A stretch of 64,000 nucleotides of DNA from Saccopteryx bilineata (lineage: Eukaryota > Chordata > Mammalia > Chiroptera > Emballonuridae). The stretch is taken from NCBI RefSeq assembly GCF_036850765.1, contig NC_089490.1:295784982-295848981 (forward strand). The letters are read 5' to 3'. This document shows, in pieces, positions 23,430-34,914 of the stretch. Position 1 is the stretch's first letter, and the number at the start of each line of letters is the position of its first letter. The notes below the pieces were generated by a model that saw only the letters and a list, made by a program, of their open reading frames with translations, made no database searches and was not told the origin of the DNA. The translations under genes were made by a program, and so were the position numbers.

Positions 23430-24280
23430 CCCTTAACATGAGTGGAGAAAACAGCAAACCTCCAGGTCCCTCCTGGCAGGCTTCCAAGTTTAAAGTCTCC
23501 TGAAAACATTATGTTGATAAAAAAATAAGATACATAAACCCACATGGAGTCAGAAGAATCTAATTCTCTATTACCCTAACTCTCTGATAATATTATTTTG
23601 CTGACGGTACACTCAATTTACATTACTAAACACAATACCTAACATCCTAGTTTTCAACTTAAGAACTCAGGTTTAAGTGATTTAACACTTTTTTTCTGAA
23701 ACAAACCAGCAGCTACCTATAGTAGCAGCATTTCAAGCCTCCTTGACATCACCTGTCTCTCACTCCAGCCACTGCCGTGACCACTGGTTCAGATCCACTT
23801 CTTACAGCTGCAACCTGACCGTCGGTCCTGTGTCATGCACATCTTGTCTTCTCTGGGGCTTCTCTGTTGATGCCACAGAGTGAGACACCCAAGAACCTGT
23901 TCCATGCTAAACCCTATCCAACCCAGAAGTGTAGACTGCTTATCCCAGGAGGAGACCGTTTGGCAAATGGGGGGTAGAAGCTCATGGGTAAATGTTTCTC
24001 CCTCTCTTTCCCTGGAGGCATAGCCCTGAAATGCATTTCACAGGGCTTTTGGGTGATCCCATTAAGTGGTGGCCACCTTGGTAACATTTTCTTGATTTGC
24101 TGCCCCGAAATACTGCTCTCTGGGAAAACACTCCCCAATAAATGATTTGCATACAAAAAATTGAGGGAAATGAGCTACAATTCTAGAAATCAAGGCCACT
24201 AGCAGGTTGAACTGCTTTCCTAGCCCAATTCTGTGCCCCTTTGTTATTACCTGCTCCGAATTCCTCCAATAGCCATGCAT
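23430..24280. other. Unique DNA
   Basis: No gene or repeat recognised. Confidence 0.5.
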
Positions 24281-24282
24281 TC

Positions 24283-24430
24283 ATTCATCTTCACTCTTTC
24301 ATTTATTCATTCTTATTTATTTTCAACAAGTATTGATGGTTTGCCTACTGTGTCCTAATTTTAGCAGATACAATAATGAACATAATTCCTTCTCCTTTCA
24401 CTGAGAATTTTATGTCTTCAAGCAAATTCT
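24283..24430 (-). repeat. L2 3'-end fragment, reverse
   Basis: 'TTCATTTATTCATTCTTATT', 'GTATTGATGGTTTGCCTACT', 'ACAATAATGAACATAATTCC' and 'TTTCACTGAGAATTTTATGT' follow the reverse L2 tail. Confidence 0.6.
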
Positions 24431-24566
24431 CAAAAAGCGGCAGTAGGGGACACTTCGATGCATTTTCCTCAAATCTGAAAACACAGGTGCAAGCTGCTTT
24501 GCAGGCTGGATAATGGATGATGGGAAAGAAAGGGTATTAGAACCCACATAATGAAAGTACATAATA

Positions 24567-24727
24567 GGCCTGACCTGTGGTGGTGCAGTGGATAAAGCAT
24601 CTATCTAGAATACTGAGGTCTCCAGTTCAAAACCCCGGGCTTGCCTGGTCAAGGCACATATGGGAGTTGATGCTTCCTGCTCCTCTGCTCTTCCCCCTCC
24701 CCTCTCTACAATAAACTAATAAAAAAA
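24567..24727 (+). mobile_element. Short tRNA-derived bat SINE, 'GGCCTGACC' type
   Basis: 161 bp: head 'GGCCTGACCTGTGGTGGTGC', B-box-like 'CCAGTTCAAAACCCC', 'GGCACATATGGGAGTTGATG', CT-rich segment and 'AATAAACTAATAAAAAAA' tail. A 14-bp target duplication GAAAGTACATAATA is exact at 24553-24566 and 24728-24741. A second SINE lineage, distinct from the Rhin-1 type, also known from rhinolophoid bats. Confidence 0.92.
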
Positions 24728-24744
24728 GAAAGTACATAATAAAG

Positions 24745-27060
24745 GCTGCAATCTGCCCATTGGAAAGTCTCCCAAACAGTACACAATCACAGACATTCAG
24801 AAGTGGGGCTATGCACATTATACTGCAAGGACAAAAGAGTTAACACCAAAGCTACATTTCCAGACCACAGACCAGCAACCGGTGTCCCATCCTGTGCGGA
24901 GTTCAGCCGGAAGACAGAGGTGCTGCTGCTCAGCTCTTGGGTGAAGGGCTCTGGAGAGGAGATGGTGGCTTGGTGGCTGAAGGGAACCGCAGACTAGGAA
25001 GTGCAAAGCCCAGCCCGCGCAGTTAGCTGCTGCTTAAACAGGTTTGCACGGAACGTGACTGTACATCTGTATAACTGCCACTAAAAGTCCTTTTCTAAGG
25101 CCTCTGCGGAATTAGTTTCCTCTTTTCCAGTTGTCCTGTCAGTTGGCAGATGCCTCTGGGCAAGGGGGCTCTTCCTAAAAAGCTCTTAAATAATGTTGGT
25201 TAAAAATTACTTTTAAAGCTCTCTGCTAAATAGCACTTGCCCTCTTGCCCTGCTCTCCCCGGCGCAGTGCTTTCCCCAGCCCTATCTGACTTGCCAATTA
25301 CTTCCTTCAGAAACCTCCCTTGTTCTGACACCTGTGCTGACACAACATCTTGTCCTGGCAGGCAACTGCCAATTCTCATTGGAAAATGATTGCTAAACAT
25401 TTCAGCACCAGCTCACAAGAGGAGCTCCCTCCTCTGCCCACTGGCAACCTAGAAATTGCCATTGTTCCTAATCATTGTGAGTCCAAGCCCTCCTCTTTGT
25501 AACTCTCTCCCTGTTCCAGGCCCTCCATACCTTCCTGCATTCTGGAACAGCTTGGGTGGGACGGCCTGTCCTCAGAGGACCATGGCTTACCTGACGGTGT
25601 CTTCGAGAATAGAAAGGTACACGGAAGGACTTACCAAAAAGAAAAGAAACCTGGACAGCAGGCTGGGAAGAAGCCAAATTGCACTGGGCAGTGCTGATGA
25701 TTTCAGAAAGGGGCCACCAGGACATGTCAAACAATTAAACCATTCTTGTTGTTAACTTTATTCAGGATTAAACTCTTCAGGCCATTTTCATGCATCCTAG
25801 ATTGACCAAAATATCTTCCATATATTTTTTAAAGGCATTAATTAAGTTTAGCTCTGACACCCAAGAGGAATGGTCCCTGACCTGGGCCCTGTCCTCCAAC
25901 CAGGGATTTCAGATGAGGCTAATGGTTGTTGCACGATCAGATCTGTGTCACATATTGAATGTAGGTCAAAGGATGACTGCACCCTGCAGAAAACAGAAAT
26001 AACCTTTCTACGACACCGTTTCATATTAGCATAGGCCCATCTGCTCAGGATCAGAAAGAAACTGTCTTGTATCTAAAAGAAATCACATTGGGAGGAAATC
26101 ACATTTTGAAGCCAAGGTAAACAAGAGAATTCATTTCTGTAAGCTTTTATTTACTGATGCAGATAAATCTTGACCTGAAACGAATGAAAAATCTGAACAT
26201 GTCCTGCTAAAGTTTTGAACACTGATGCCTGAACTGCCAACTTTGAATCGTTTTATACTATAACCTTCGACTTCCTACTTTCCAAATGTCTAGCTTCAAA
26301 AAGTCTGAAACTTTGAAGTAAAAAGCATTACAATTCATGTTAACTCATTCATGAAATCCAATAGAAATGGATCAAGTCACACATATGAATGATTAAATGT
26401 AATTGTTTCTTATCAAGTTGCTACAATTAAAATTATAGTCTTACTACTGAGGAGATATCATACCCAATTTGGGATAAATTGGCAAAAATGAGAACTAGAA
26501 ACTCTTTTATATTATAACTCTCTCTAAATATATTCTTGAATGATATATATCATTAACTCTAATGTATTTTAACTATAATTATAGGAAAAGTACTTTAGTA
26601 AGCACCAATCAACCAGTTAGTGATGCTTTATATGATAGTTTACTTTTTAAATGAAAATATTTAATGAATTTTAAAATCCCGTTCAGTAGCACATAGAATT
26701 AGGTATTACTTTTATTGAGCTATAATAAACTGCTGTGAGTGTGAATAGCTTTCAACCCATGCTTCAATATACTGTAGTTTCTATACTGGATCCCTGAAAT
26801 AATTTAAAACATTTATTTTCTATTAGTAAAAAACATGACTTTAAGAATGCAGCGAAAGTGATGTTTGGGAGAACCATCAATATTTAGGTGATAGAAAATG
26901 TAAAACTAAATAGCTTAGGGCCAATTCCATTCTACCATGTAAAATAATGCTGATCGGAGCAAATCAATTCTTTGAAGATGTAGCCAATAGGATATACTGT
27001 AACTCAACTAAAGTTAGGCCAATTGCAAATCCTATGTATAGAGTGTAGCATTACTCATTG
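24745..27060. other. Unique DNA, AT-rich after 26 kb
   Basis: The first kilobase is GC-balanced, with open frames of up to 99 codons on both strands, but no family, splice context or codon bias supports a gene. AT-rich after 26 kb. Confidence 0.55.
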
Positions 27061-27061
27061 C

Positions 27062-27152
27062 TCCTGTATGTGCCCTGACCAGGGATCGAACTGGCAACCT
27101 CTGCACTTTGGGATGATGCTCTAAACAACCAAGTTATCAGGCCAGGGCCAAA
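27062..27152 (-). mobile_element. Truncated bat SINE, tRNA head only, reverse
   Basis: 'TGTGCCCTGACCAGGGATCG' through 'TATCAGGCCAGGGCC' is the reversed tRNA-like head. The body and tail are missing. Confidence 0.75.
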
Positions 27153-27299
27153 ACAGTGATTTTCATGTTTCCATATCTAAAGAGCACTGCCACAGAGAAG
27201 CAGATTTGAAGTGATTAAGTTTAGGAGCCATTGCCTGTTTTGGTATTACTGCCTTATTTGGCTTCGCCCCAGTCAGGAGCCCCTAAATAAATCACTCGG

Positions 27300-27440
27300 T
27301 CACAGTCACTTTCCCTCAGTGTCCTCCCTCTGTAAGTTAGTGTGAGGATTAAATGAGATATAGAGCCATCACACAGTTCTTGGCTCTCAGTAGGTCCTAA
27401 ATAAATCTCAGCCATTTTAATTAGTATTATCATTTTATTA
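27300..27440 (-). repeat. MIR fragment, reverse
   Basis: 'GTGAGGATTAAATGAGATAT', 'TTCTTGGCTCTCAGTAGGTC' and 'AATTAGTATTATCATTTTAT' match the reversed 5' half of MIR. Confidence 0.75.
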
Positions 27441-28016
27441 TTAATAATTTTTCCTTATCGATTATTGTATGCAAGTAAAAGTATGACTCCTGAACCCTCA
27501 CACTCTCTCTCTTCTCTTACACATATATGTGCGTGCACACACACACATACACATAGAAAACCAGCCAGCTCTTTTCATAAAATCCAACCAGGATCATCTA
27601 ATTTGACAGTAGACAAAGAAGCACCACATGGCAACCAGGAAACAGATGACCTAAGACCTGTTTCCCTGACAATGACCGTACAGTAAAATATGGTTACCAA
27701 GCAGGAGTTTGACTTTTAAAAAATGTTTTCAATATCTGTACCCTCTTACACCAAAAAAGTAAAGGGAGTCTCACATGTTTACTGCTTCTATCAAATAGTC
27801 CACTATATTATTTAAATCATTCATTTATGCAAACATTTTATGCATTTTTAGAAGTTACATCTGACTTTTTTTTTTAAACCTTGGGGTTTCTCAAAAAAAT
27901 AAATGAGTCAGTTCCTGGACTTAAAAAGTTAATTTGCAATCAAATGTTAATTTTGCTGATTAAGTTGCACCAAACCAGAACAGTAATTCTCTTGGGGGAA
28001 AAAAATTACATTGTTG
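27440..28016. other. Unique AT-rich DNA
   Basis: A short CA-rich stretch at 27530-27556. No gene supported. Confidence 0.5.
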
Positions 28017-28024
28017 CTCTAATA

Positions 28025-28348
28025 CAGAAGTTGGCAATCCATGGGTCAGGCCAAACCCAGCCATTGCCTGTTTTGTTATTACTGCAAGCAAAGAATAGTT
28101 TTTTCATTATTAAATGGTTGAGAATAAGTCAGAAAAAGAATAATATTTTATGACAGTTATATAAAATTGAAATTTCAGTGCCCATAAATAAAATGTTATT
28201 GTAAGAAATCATTTGTATATTATCTACGGCTGCTTTCACACTACAAAGCAGAGTTGAATAGTTAGTTGCAGCAGAGACCACGTCTGGCCCACAAAGCCTA
28301 AAATCTTTACTCTTTGGCTCTTTAGAAAAAAAAGTCTGCCAACTCCTG
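28025..28348. mobile_element. Non-autonomous hAT DNA transposon (old)
   Basis: 324 bp, starting CAGAAGTTGGCAATCC and ending GTCTGCCAACTCCTG, which form imperfect terminal inverted repeats. Flanked by exact 8-bp duplications CTCTAATA (28017-28024 and 28349-28356), fitting the nTCTAnnn preference of hAT transposases. Internal 'CTACGGCTGCTTTCACACTA' and 'CCACAAAGCCTAAAATCTTT' match a widespread mammalian hAT-Charlie/Tip100-type element whose exact name is uncertain. No transposase frame. Confidence 0.85.
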
Positions 28349-28510
28349 CTCTAATACAGTAAGTCCTGCTACAAAAACAAAAATTGTATAAGCACATCCA
28401 ACATAGTAACAGGCTTGACACTAAAAATTTATTTAGAAGTCAGCTGTCCATGAATAGCAAATAATAAATGACAGTTTGACTCCTAGGCTAACCCACAAAA
28501 GCTGATTAAC

Positions 28511-28832
28511 TTTTTTTTTTTCAGGGACAGAGAGAAAGAGTCAAAGAGAGGGATAGAGACAGATAGACAGGAACAAAGAGAGATGAGAAGCATCAATTCT
28601 TTGTTGTGACACCTTATTATTCATTGATTGTTTTCTCATATGTGCCTTGACCGCAGGCCTTCAGCAAACTGAGTAACCCCTTGCTCGAGCCAGCGACCTT
28701 GGGTCCAAGCTGGTGAGCTTTTTGCTCAAGCCAGATGAGCCCACGCTCAAGCTGGCGACCTCGGGGTCTCGAACCTGGGTCCTCCGCATCCCAGTCCGAT
28801 GCTCTATCCACTGCGCCACCACCTAGTCAAGC
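28511..28832 (-). mobile_element. Bat tRNA-derived SINE with internal repeat units, reverse
   Basis: T run, 'GGGACAGAGAGAAAGAGTC', then several degenerate units of 'CTCAAGCCAGCGACCTTGGG', and the reversed head ending 'TATCCACTGCGCCACC'. The target duplication AAAAGCTGATTAAC / AAAAGCTAATTAAC lies at 28497-28510 and 28834-28847 (one difference). Confidence 0.9.
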
Positions 28833-28849
28833 AAAAAGCTAATTAACTT

Positions 28850-29086
28850 TTAATTTATATTTAACCATAGCACAAGAGCCTGAGCTATGACGTTTGGAAA
28901 TAGGTGGCCATAATTGCAGAGAAGAAGAGGAAAAGATCTCTATAACCTTTTCCTGATAAAAGGTGTGGCTAAATGCATACAGCCCCTCTGCTGGGCGCTC
29001 TCATGCTCTTTGAGTCCAGACAGTTCTTCTATTGGGTGTTTTTATATTCCTCACACTAATTAGTCAAGGGCATTTGTAACTGCATA
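28850..29086. other. Unique DNA
   Basis: Nothing recognised between the two reversed SINEs. Confidence 0.5.
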
Positions 29087-29098
29087 CTATTTACTTCT

Positions 29099-29476
29099 CT
29101 TATTTTTCTTTTTTCCTTCTTTTCCAAGTGAGAGGAGGGTAGATAGAGAGAAAGACTCCTGCATGTGCCCTGACCAGGATCCACCCATCAACCCCCTCTG
29201 GGGCCAATGCTCTCTGCCCATCCAGGGTCATGCTAGCAACCAAGCTATTTTTAGTGCCTGAGGGTGAGGCTCCAAAGAGCCATCTTTAGCACCTAGGGCC
29301 AATGCACTTGAACCGATTGAGCCATGGCTGCAGAAGGGGAAAAGAGAGAGTGAGAGAAGTGGAGAGGGAGGAATGGAGAAGCAGATGGTCACTTCTCCTG
29401 TGTGCCCTGACCAGGATTGAACCCAGGACACCCACATACGGAGCTAACACTCCACCACTGTGCCAACCAGCAAGGG
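29099..29476 (-). mobile_element. Rhin-1-type SINE, reverse, diverged
   Basis: Reads, reversed, as tail, body, purine-rich 'GGGGAAAAGAGAGAGTGAGA' and head 'TGTGCCCTGACCAGGATTGA'. Flanking duplication CTATTTACTTCT / CTATCTACTTCT at 29087-29098 and 29477-29488. Older than the copies at 42 and 53 kb. Confidence 0.85.
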
Positions 29477-29489
29477 CTATCTACTTCTT

Positions 29490-31320
29490 AAATGAGGTTA
29501 GAACCATGTATTCTATATTATGTGTGATAAATGGTCAATATGGCCTTAATTTTCCCATATAGTCCCTGTCTCTTATTATTAGGTAATTTTCATAAAAATT
29601 TTTAAAAAATATTTTTTATTTTCTAAATGGTTATTTTAACTTTAAAACCTAGACCAACTTTCAACTTTTTAATTGCAAACCACAGTAAGAAATACATTTT
29701 ACATTGCAACCTAATAGACACTTTCATATATATTTATAACTTGAAAAATTTTATCAAAAACAAAACAAAATAATCCTTCTACATGCAAAGCTGTTCTTCT
29801 AATCTATTCTATTCCATTTAATTATTTTTGAATTCTTGTCAGACTTACTAGTTTCATGACCAACTAATTGTCAGAATTCACAGTTTGAACATCTGGATCT
29901 ATAGTATTTCAAAATAAATAGCTGAATACTCACACGTAAACTGAGTGGATCAGTTCTTTCCAGACTATTAATTGAACACCTCATAAGAGCCAGGCCCGGA
30001 CACCATACCAGAACCTGGGATGTTATGATCAACAACACACTCTCCTTAACCTCAAAGGGCTGAATGTTTGGGTGGGAAGGTGACAGGTAAAGAGTACGTG
30101 ATGCAGAGAGGTTGAACGTGGCTCAGCTTAGCCGGGGTATACACAGGCTATAGTATCAAGTTCCCAACAGCAAGTAAAACATATTTGACTCCCAGACCCA
30201 GACTTGCTTCTATTTAGCTAATATCTTAATTAACTTTGGATTTAGGACATGGCTTCCTGTTCTGCTATTTAGATAGATCTAATCTCTCTCCAAAGTTTTA
30301 AACTACTTTTTGAGAGTATAAAAAACTTTAAGATGTATTTAGCTTAAATACAGTTATAAACTGAATGTTAAGCATAGGGCTTACTGAAATTAGTCATTTA
30401 GAAGTTTGTTTGCTTAACTAGAAGAAGGCATTTGTGTTTTCCATTGTCATTTAAGTTCACTTTAATTCATTTTTATAACCAAATTATTAAATAATATTAT
30501 TATTATAATGCATTTGAAATTGCAGAGCATTTATAATCATGGAAATACTAAATGAAATATACTTGCAATATATTTTTGTAACCCTAACCATTTTAAGCTT
30601 AATTATAATATACTATCCAATGGTGCAATTAGACATTTTATAAGCAAGCAGGGATATTCACACACACATAAAAGTATACAATACTCAATTGTTGTATTTA
30701 AAATTGTAGCTGTAAGAAAACTGTACCTGAAAGAGGTTTATCTCACATGTCTGAAAGATTTATAGTTAATTAAAGTAAAACATGGGTAGGAATTCCAAAT
30801 GCACTGCAATTTCATCCATTTAACAAAGAACTTATTTTACTGGTATAAATTGTACATATGACAAAGCATAGGGTTTTCTGCTTTTACAAAATTATACCCA
30901 CTCCCATTTATCTAAATAGAAAATTCCTACATATGTGTCCCGCTCCTACCCACCTTTCTCCAGGCCGGGGGTGGGGTGGAGTGGGCACTGGACCCACTGA
31001 AGTGAGCCCTACATTCAGTGCGGCGTCCCGTCATTCTGAACACGGGTGCAGTCTGAAGCAGAATCCTTCTGCTTTCCTCTTTCCATTTGCAGAACCGGAG
31101 TCCAAACCATTTCTTTTTGCCCAAACAACCACAGACACTGCCCACTTGTCTCCCTACGTTCTCTCTCCTGCTTCCATGAAATCCAGGCTCTTCACACAGT
31201 TATCTGTAAGATTTAAATCCGGAGGCATCAGTGGTTCACTCTGCACTTCCTGTCCTCGTTTCCACCACCCCTTTCCTGGTCCACTGCGCTGCAGTCCCAT
31301 TTAACTTCTTTTTATTTCCC
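29490..31320. other. Unique AT-rich DNA with one L2 remnant
   Basis: A reverse L2 remnant near 29965-30110 ('AATTGAACACCTCATAAGAG', 'CAACCTTAACCTCAAAGGGC'-like order). A 148-codon frame at 30858-31304 lacks any known domain, start context or homologue that could be recognised. Confidence 0.5.
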
Positions 31321-31323
31321 AGA

Positions 31324-31683
31324 TGTGATGGTTAATATTATATGTCAACTTGGCTGGGCTGTGGAGCACATATGGACAAATGTTACTCTAGATACTCCCA
31401 CGGATGTGGTTTTGAGATGAGATTAACTTCCAAATTGGTGGGCTTGGACTATAGCAGATTATTCCATAATGTGGGCGGGCCTCATCCAATCAGTTAAAGG
31501 CCTGCAGAGAACAAAGACTAACACTTCCTTCTCCTCCTCCAGCCTCGAGCAAGAAGGAACTCAACCAGAACATGGGTTTTGACCTAGAACTACAACCCTT
31601 TCCTGAATCTCCGGCCTACAAGTCTATCCAATCACATATGGGACTCTACAATGATATAAATCCAGATAGATAGATGATAGATC

Positions 31684-31740
<57 letters not shown>

Positions 31741-31797
31741 GGTAGATGGGCAGACATCCTGTTGGCTCTGTCCCTCTGGAGAATGCTGACTAATACA
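31324..31797 (+). mobile_element. MLT2-family solo LTR (ERVL)
   Basis: Begins TGTGATGGTTAATATTATAT and ends GCTGACTAATACA (TG...CA), 474 bp, flanked by near-matching 5-bp sites CCAGA and CCAAA. Internal 'GGGCGGGCCTCATCCAATCA' and 'TGTCCCTCTGGAGAATGCTG' are characteristic of MLT2 LTRs. The GATA tract lies where MLT2 normally has a short ATAG-rich segment. Old, with no internal retroviral genes. Confidence 0.85.
31665..31740 (+). repeat. (GATA)n microsatellite inside the MLT2 LTR
   Basis: About 17 GATA units, the last 14 uninterrupted, expanded from the LTR's own ATAGATA-rich segment. Probably polymorphic. Confidence 0.95.
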
Positions 31798-31829
31798 CCA
31801 AACATCAAACCTTTCCTCACTAGAACACC

Positions 31830-32195
31830 TTCATCACCTGTATCACTAGAACATCCTTTCTCACTAGATCACTTCGCTCTTGCTGCTCTCTGTCTCTGGA
31901 GCCCTATTCCCAGGATCAACCTGTAACTGCCTCCTTCATACCATTCGTGTCTCAGCTCAGAGTAGGTCAGCCAGGTACTCCAACACATGACCTCATTTCA
32001 TTTCCTTCATCATCCTGAAATAATCTTGACTCACTTGTTTGCCTGTATCTTTTTTGTTCTCCCTGATTGATCTCAAGTTCCATGAGTAGAAACATCTGCT
32101 GGTCTTGATCCCTGTTAGGGTCATAGCACCTAGAACAATACTTGGGTACACAGTAAGCATTCAGTAAATATTTATTGAGTAGGTGAATGAACAAC
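31830..32195 (+). repeat. L2 3' end
   Basis: Follows L2 order to the end: 'CTCCCTGATTGATCTCAAGT', 'GGTCATAGCACCTAGAACAA' and 'GTAAGCATTCAGTAAATATT', finishing in GAATGAAC. It sits directly after the MLT2 LTR. Confidence 0.8.
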
Positions 32196-32199
32196 TTAA

Positions 32200-32884
32200 T
32201 AAAGAAAGTATTTTTGTTAAATTTCAAATTATTTCTGAAGCCCTGTTTACCAAGACACAGAACCTGTTTAGTCAGGTGGTCATTCGCCACCTAGAATCCA
32301 TATAACAAAATAGGGAGCCAGGTAGACCTCATATGAAAAAGTCACAGTTTCTGTTACTTTCCACACACAACTGGAGGATGTAGGTCTTAAATGTGAACAC
32401 TGGATACATGCTAACAACACCCTAAACTCACCTCTCCGTTATCCCATAGTTTAGTACAGTAAGTCTGATTAAATCAGAGCAAGAATGTTATTTCTATATT
32501 GTAAACTTCCACAATTAAAAGCAATTCTTTATATTTCCTACGGCAAATCATCCCAATAAGAGTGCACCAAATAGTCTTGTCAGGGTGTGTACCTAGTAGT
32601 AAAGGTTCTACCTACTAACTAGTTTTTTTTTTCTTTTCTCTTTTCTCTTTTTTTTTGAATGAATGAGACAATATTATCCGTATGGCCAAAATCAAAGCAA
32701 AAATTGATAATTTTAATGTGAGAACTTGAGAAGCGAGACTAACTCCAACATATATGTTAAGTCTATTTCAAAATGTTTGGAATATTTTAACCTCACAAAC
32801 ACATTCCATCATAGTCCTTGGATCTCATATGATCTCACAATAATGATGTAGTTGATTAAAGTGCGGGTGACCAAATTCTCTATT
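32200..32884. other. Unique AT-rich DNA
   Basis: T-rich tract at 32622-32657. No gene supported; a 107-codon minus-strand frame (31967-32290) overlaps the L2 and is spurious. Confidence 0.5.
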
Positions 32885-33350
32885 CCTTCATTTATTCTTT
32901 CCTCTGTTCATTTATTTCATTACAAAGCATTGCTCAGCACCAGGTCCGGAGCTAGATAATAAGTATGCACTAGTGAATAAGACAGACATAGCCCCTGTCC
33001 TTAGAAGGTTACAATGTGATAGAGGAAGGAAAACAAGGTAAGCAAATTAATAATTTGGTAACTAGATGTGTCACTTAAAAACTCTGATATGCGCTACCAA
33101 AGAGGCAGCCCTGGATGGAATGATAGAGAGTAAGTGAGGGACCTACACTCTGACAGGGCAATCATCAAAAGCTTCGTGGAAGCAGTGATCATTTATTCCC
33201 CAGCCTGAAGGGTGAAAAGGAGGAAGCCTAGAAAAAAACTGGGGATGGGAGATGGAGGTGGGAGGACGTACCCGGAAGAGGGCAGCATGGGCAAGGACTG
33301 AGGGAGGGACATGCCTAATCCAGTTTGAGAACTGAAGAGATCTGTTTTCC
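32885..33350 (-). repeat. L2 3' end, reverse, long
   Basis: 'TTCCTTCATTTATTCTTTCC', 'GAATAAGACAGACATAGCCC', 'GTAAGCAAATTAATAATTTG' and 'GGGCAGCATGGGCAAGGACT' match the reversed L2 3' region over about 460 bp. Confidence 0.75.
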
Positions 33351-33429
33351 CCTGGTAGCATCCTTAAAATCATCTGGATGTTTTCTTTCTTCTCTGGATT
33401 TTCCTTAGCCTTTGGCTAAAATCTTATGC

Positions 33430-33744
33430 CAGGGGTCCCCAAACTACAGCCCCCTGAGGCCATTTATCCAGCCCCCGCCACACTTCCGGAAGGAGCACCT
33501 GTTTCATTGGTGGTCAGTGAGAGGAGCATAGTTCCCATTGAAATACTGGTCAGTTTGTTGATTTAAATGTACTTGTTCTTTATTTTAAATGTTATATTTG
33601 TTCCTGTTTTGTTTTTTTACTTTAAAATAAGATATGTGCAGTGCGCATAGGGATTTGTTCATAGTTTTTTTTTTATAGTCCGGCCCTCCAACGGTCTGAG
33701 GGACAGTGAACTGGTCCCCTGTGTAAAAAGTTTGGGGACCCCTG
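33430..33744. mobile_element. 315-bp non-autonomous hAT transposon
   Basis: Left end CAGGGGTCCCCAAACT and right end AGTTTGGGGACCCCTG are perfect inverse complements over 16 bp. Flanked by exact 8-bp duplications TCTTATGC (33422-33429 and 33745-33752). Inside are 'GAGGCCATTTATCCAGCCCC', a T run and 'GTCCGGCCCTCCAACGGTCT'. No transposase. Intact ends show lower divergence than the older hATs nearby. Confidence 0.95.
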
Positions 33745-33759
33745 TCTTATGCTGTCTCG

Positions 33760-34400
33760 CCTGAATTCTCACCCTGTCTGGACACGGGTATGCAAGAGGA
33801 AAACATTTAAATGGAAACCATGTAGTTTGTCATGCAAATTGAATCCCTTGAACAGAATTTGATTTAATAGATGTCCTGGTTGCTCATTATGCAAGCACAG
33901 CCTGGCTGCAAACTGACGAAGTCCTTTGTCAACTGCAGCAACTCAGTCTGTCCCCAGTCACTCTCCGCTCACTAGTCGAGCACTCCAGCCCACTGCCAGA
34001 ATGCTTTAGAAAGTAAATACTTCTGATTGGATGGATTGAATCAATAGTTCTTTTCTTACATACCAATAGTGTTGACTGTGTAAGCCAGAGTCAGAAACCT
34101 TTTATTGGTCTTGCACTCAGCCCACATGTATTTAGGTCATCTGAAATCAACTTTAATTCTATTCTGAAAGAATTAATGCAGAGCATCTCCAATTTATAGA
34201 ATCTTAGAATTAAGTGGGAACAATTCTCCAGATTCTTAGAAAGTTAATTTCATTAATGAAGACTTTACCTCTTTTGAATATGTTTTCATTGACCTTTATT
34301 AAATATCTTATGAATCACAACTGGAAGATGGCTGTCATCAAAAATCTATGACCCGTGGAAGGAATTAAAAGGAATCAGAAAACCCTACTTGGTGTAGTGA
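33760..34400. other. Unique DNA
   Basis: No gene or repeat recognised. Confidence 0.5.
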
Positions 34401-34517
34401 TAGAACCCAATGTTTGTGCCATTTTGCAGTTAGCCTCTTTTATTCCTCATTTGTTCACCTGTAAAGTAGAATAAATGCCATCTCTCTTATGAAAAGTTTG
34501 AGTGAACAGCCTTCATT
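34400..34517 (-). repeat. MIR fragment, reverse
   Basis: 'TCCTCATTTGTTCACCTGTA' followed by 'AAAGTAGAATAAATGCC' is the reversed MIR text for 'CCTCATCTGTAAAATGGG'. Cut at its right side by the L1 insertion. Confidence 0.6.
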
Positions 34518-34532
34518 AAGAATGTTGTTTGT

Positions 34533-34822
34533 CAGGAACTGCATTATTCCATATGTAGGTGGGACATAAAAGTGAGACTAAGAGACATTGATAAGAGTGT
34601 GGTGGTTACGGGGGGGAGGGGGGAGAGGGAGAGGGAGAGGGAAAGGGGGAGGGGGAGGGGCACAAAGAAAACTAGATAGAAGGTGACAGGACAATCTGAC
34701 TTTGGGTGATGGGTATGCAACATAATTGAACGACAAGATAACTTGGACATGTTGTCTTTGAATATATGTATCCTGATTTATTGATGTCGCCCCATTAAAA
34801 AAATAAAATTATTAAAAAAAAA
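34533..34822 (+). mobile_element. 5'-truncated LINE-1 3' end, recent
   Basis: Only the L1 3' untranslated region remains: 'GTGGTGGTTACGGGGGG', a G/GA-rich polypurine tract (34605-34660), 'GACTTTGGGTGATGGGTATG', 'TTGATGTCGCCCCATTAA' and an A tail. An exact 15-bp target duplication AAGAATGTTGTTTGT lies at 34518-34532 and 34823-34837. Loss of the 5' part is usual for L1 insertions. Confidence 0.92.
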
Positions 34823-34914
34823 AAGAATGTTGTTTGTTTGACATGTAGGGGAGGGCTGTTAAGGGAAGGCCAAGTGATATGGTAGAAAAAGCTGGGTTGC
34901 AGAATATGAGGCAA

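Noticed and set aside
23087..23503. 138-codon frame at 23.1 kb
   Set aside because: Overlaps the candidate LTR and shows no retroviral or other domain.
25398..25425. REST (RE1)-like site TTCAGCACCAGC
   Set aside because: Only the left half matches; the GGACAGCGCC half is absent.
30858..31304. 148-codon frame on the + strand
   Set aside because: Ser/Pro-rich with no recognised domain; it ends just before the MLT2 LTR. Chance cannot be excluded and nothing supports it.
32930..32955. RE1-like CTCAGCACCAGGTCC
   Set aside because: It is part of a reversed L2 element and lacks the right half-site.
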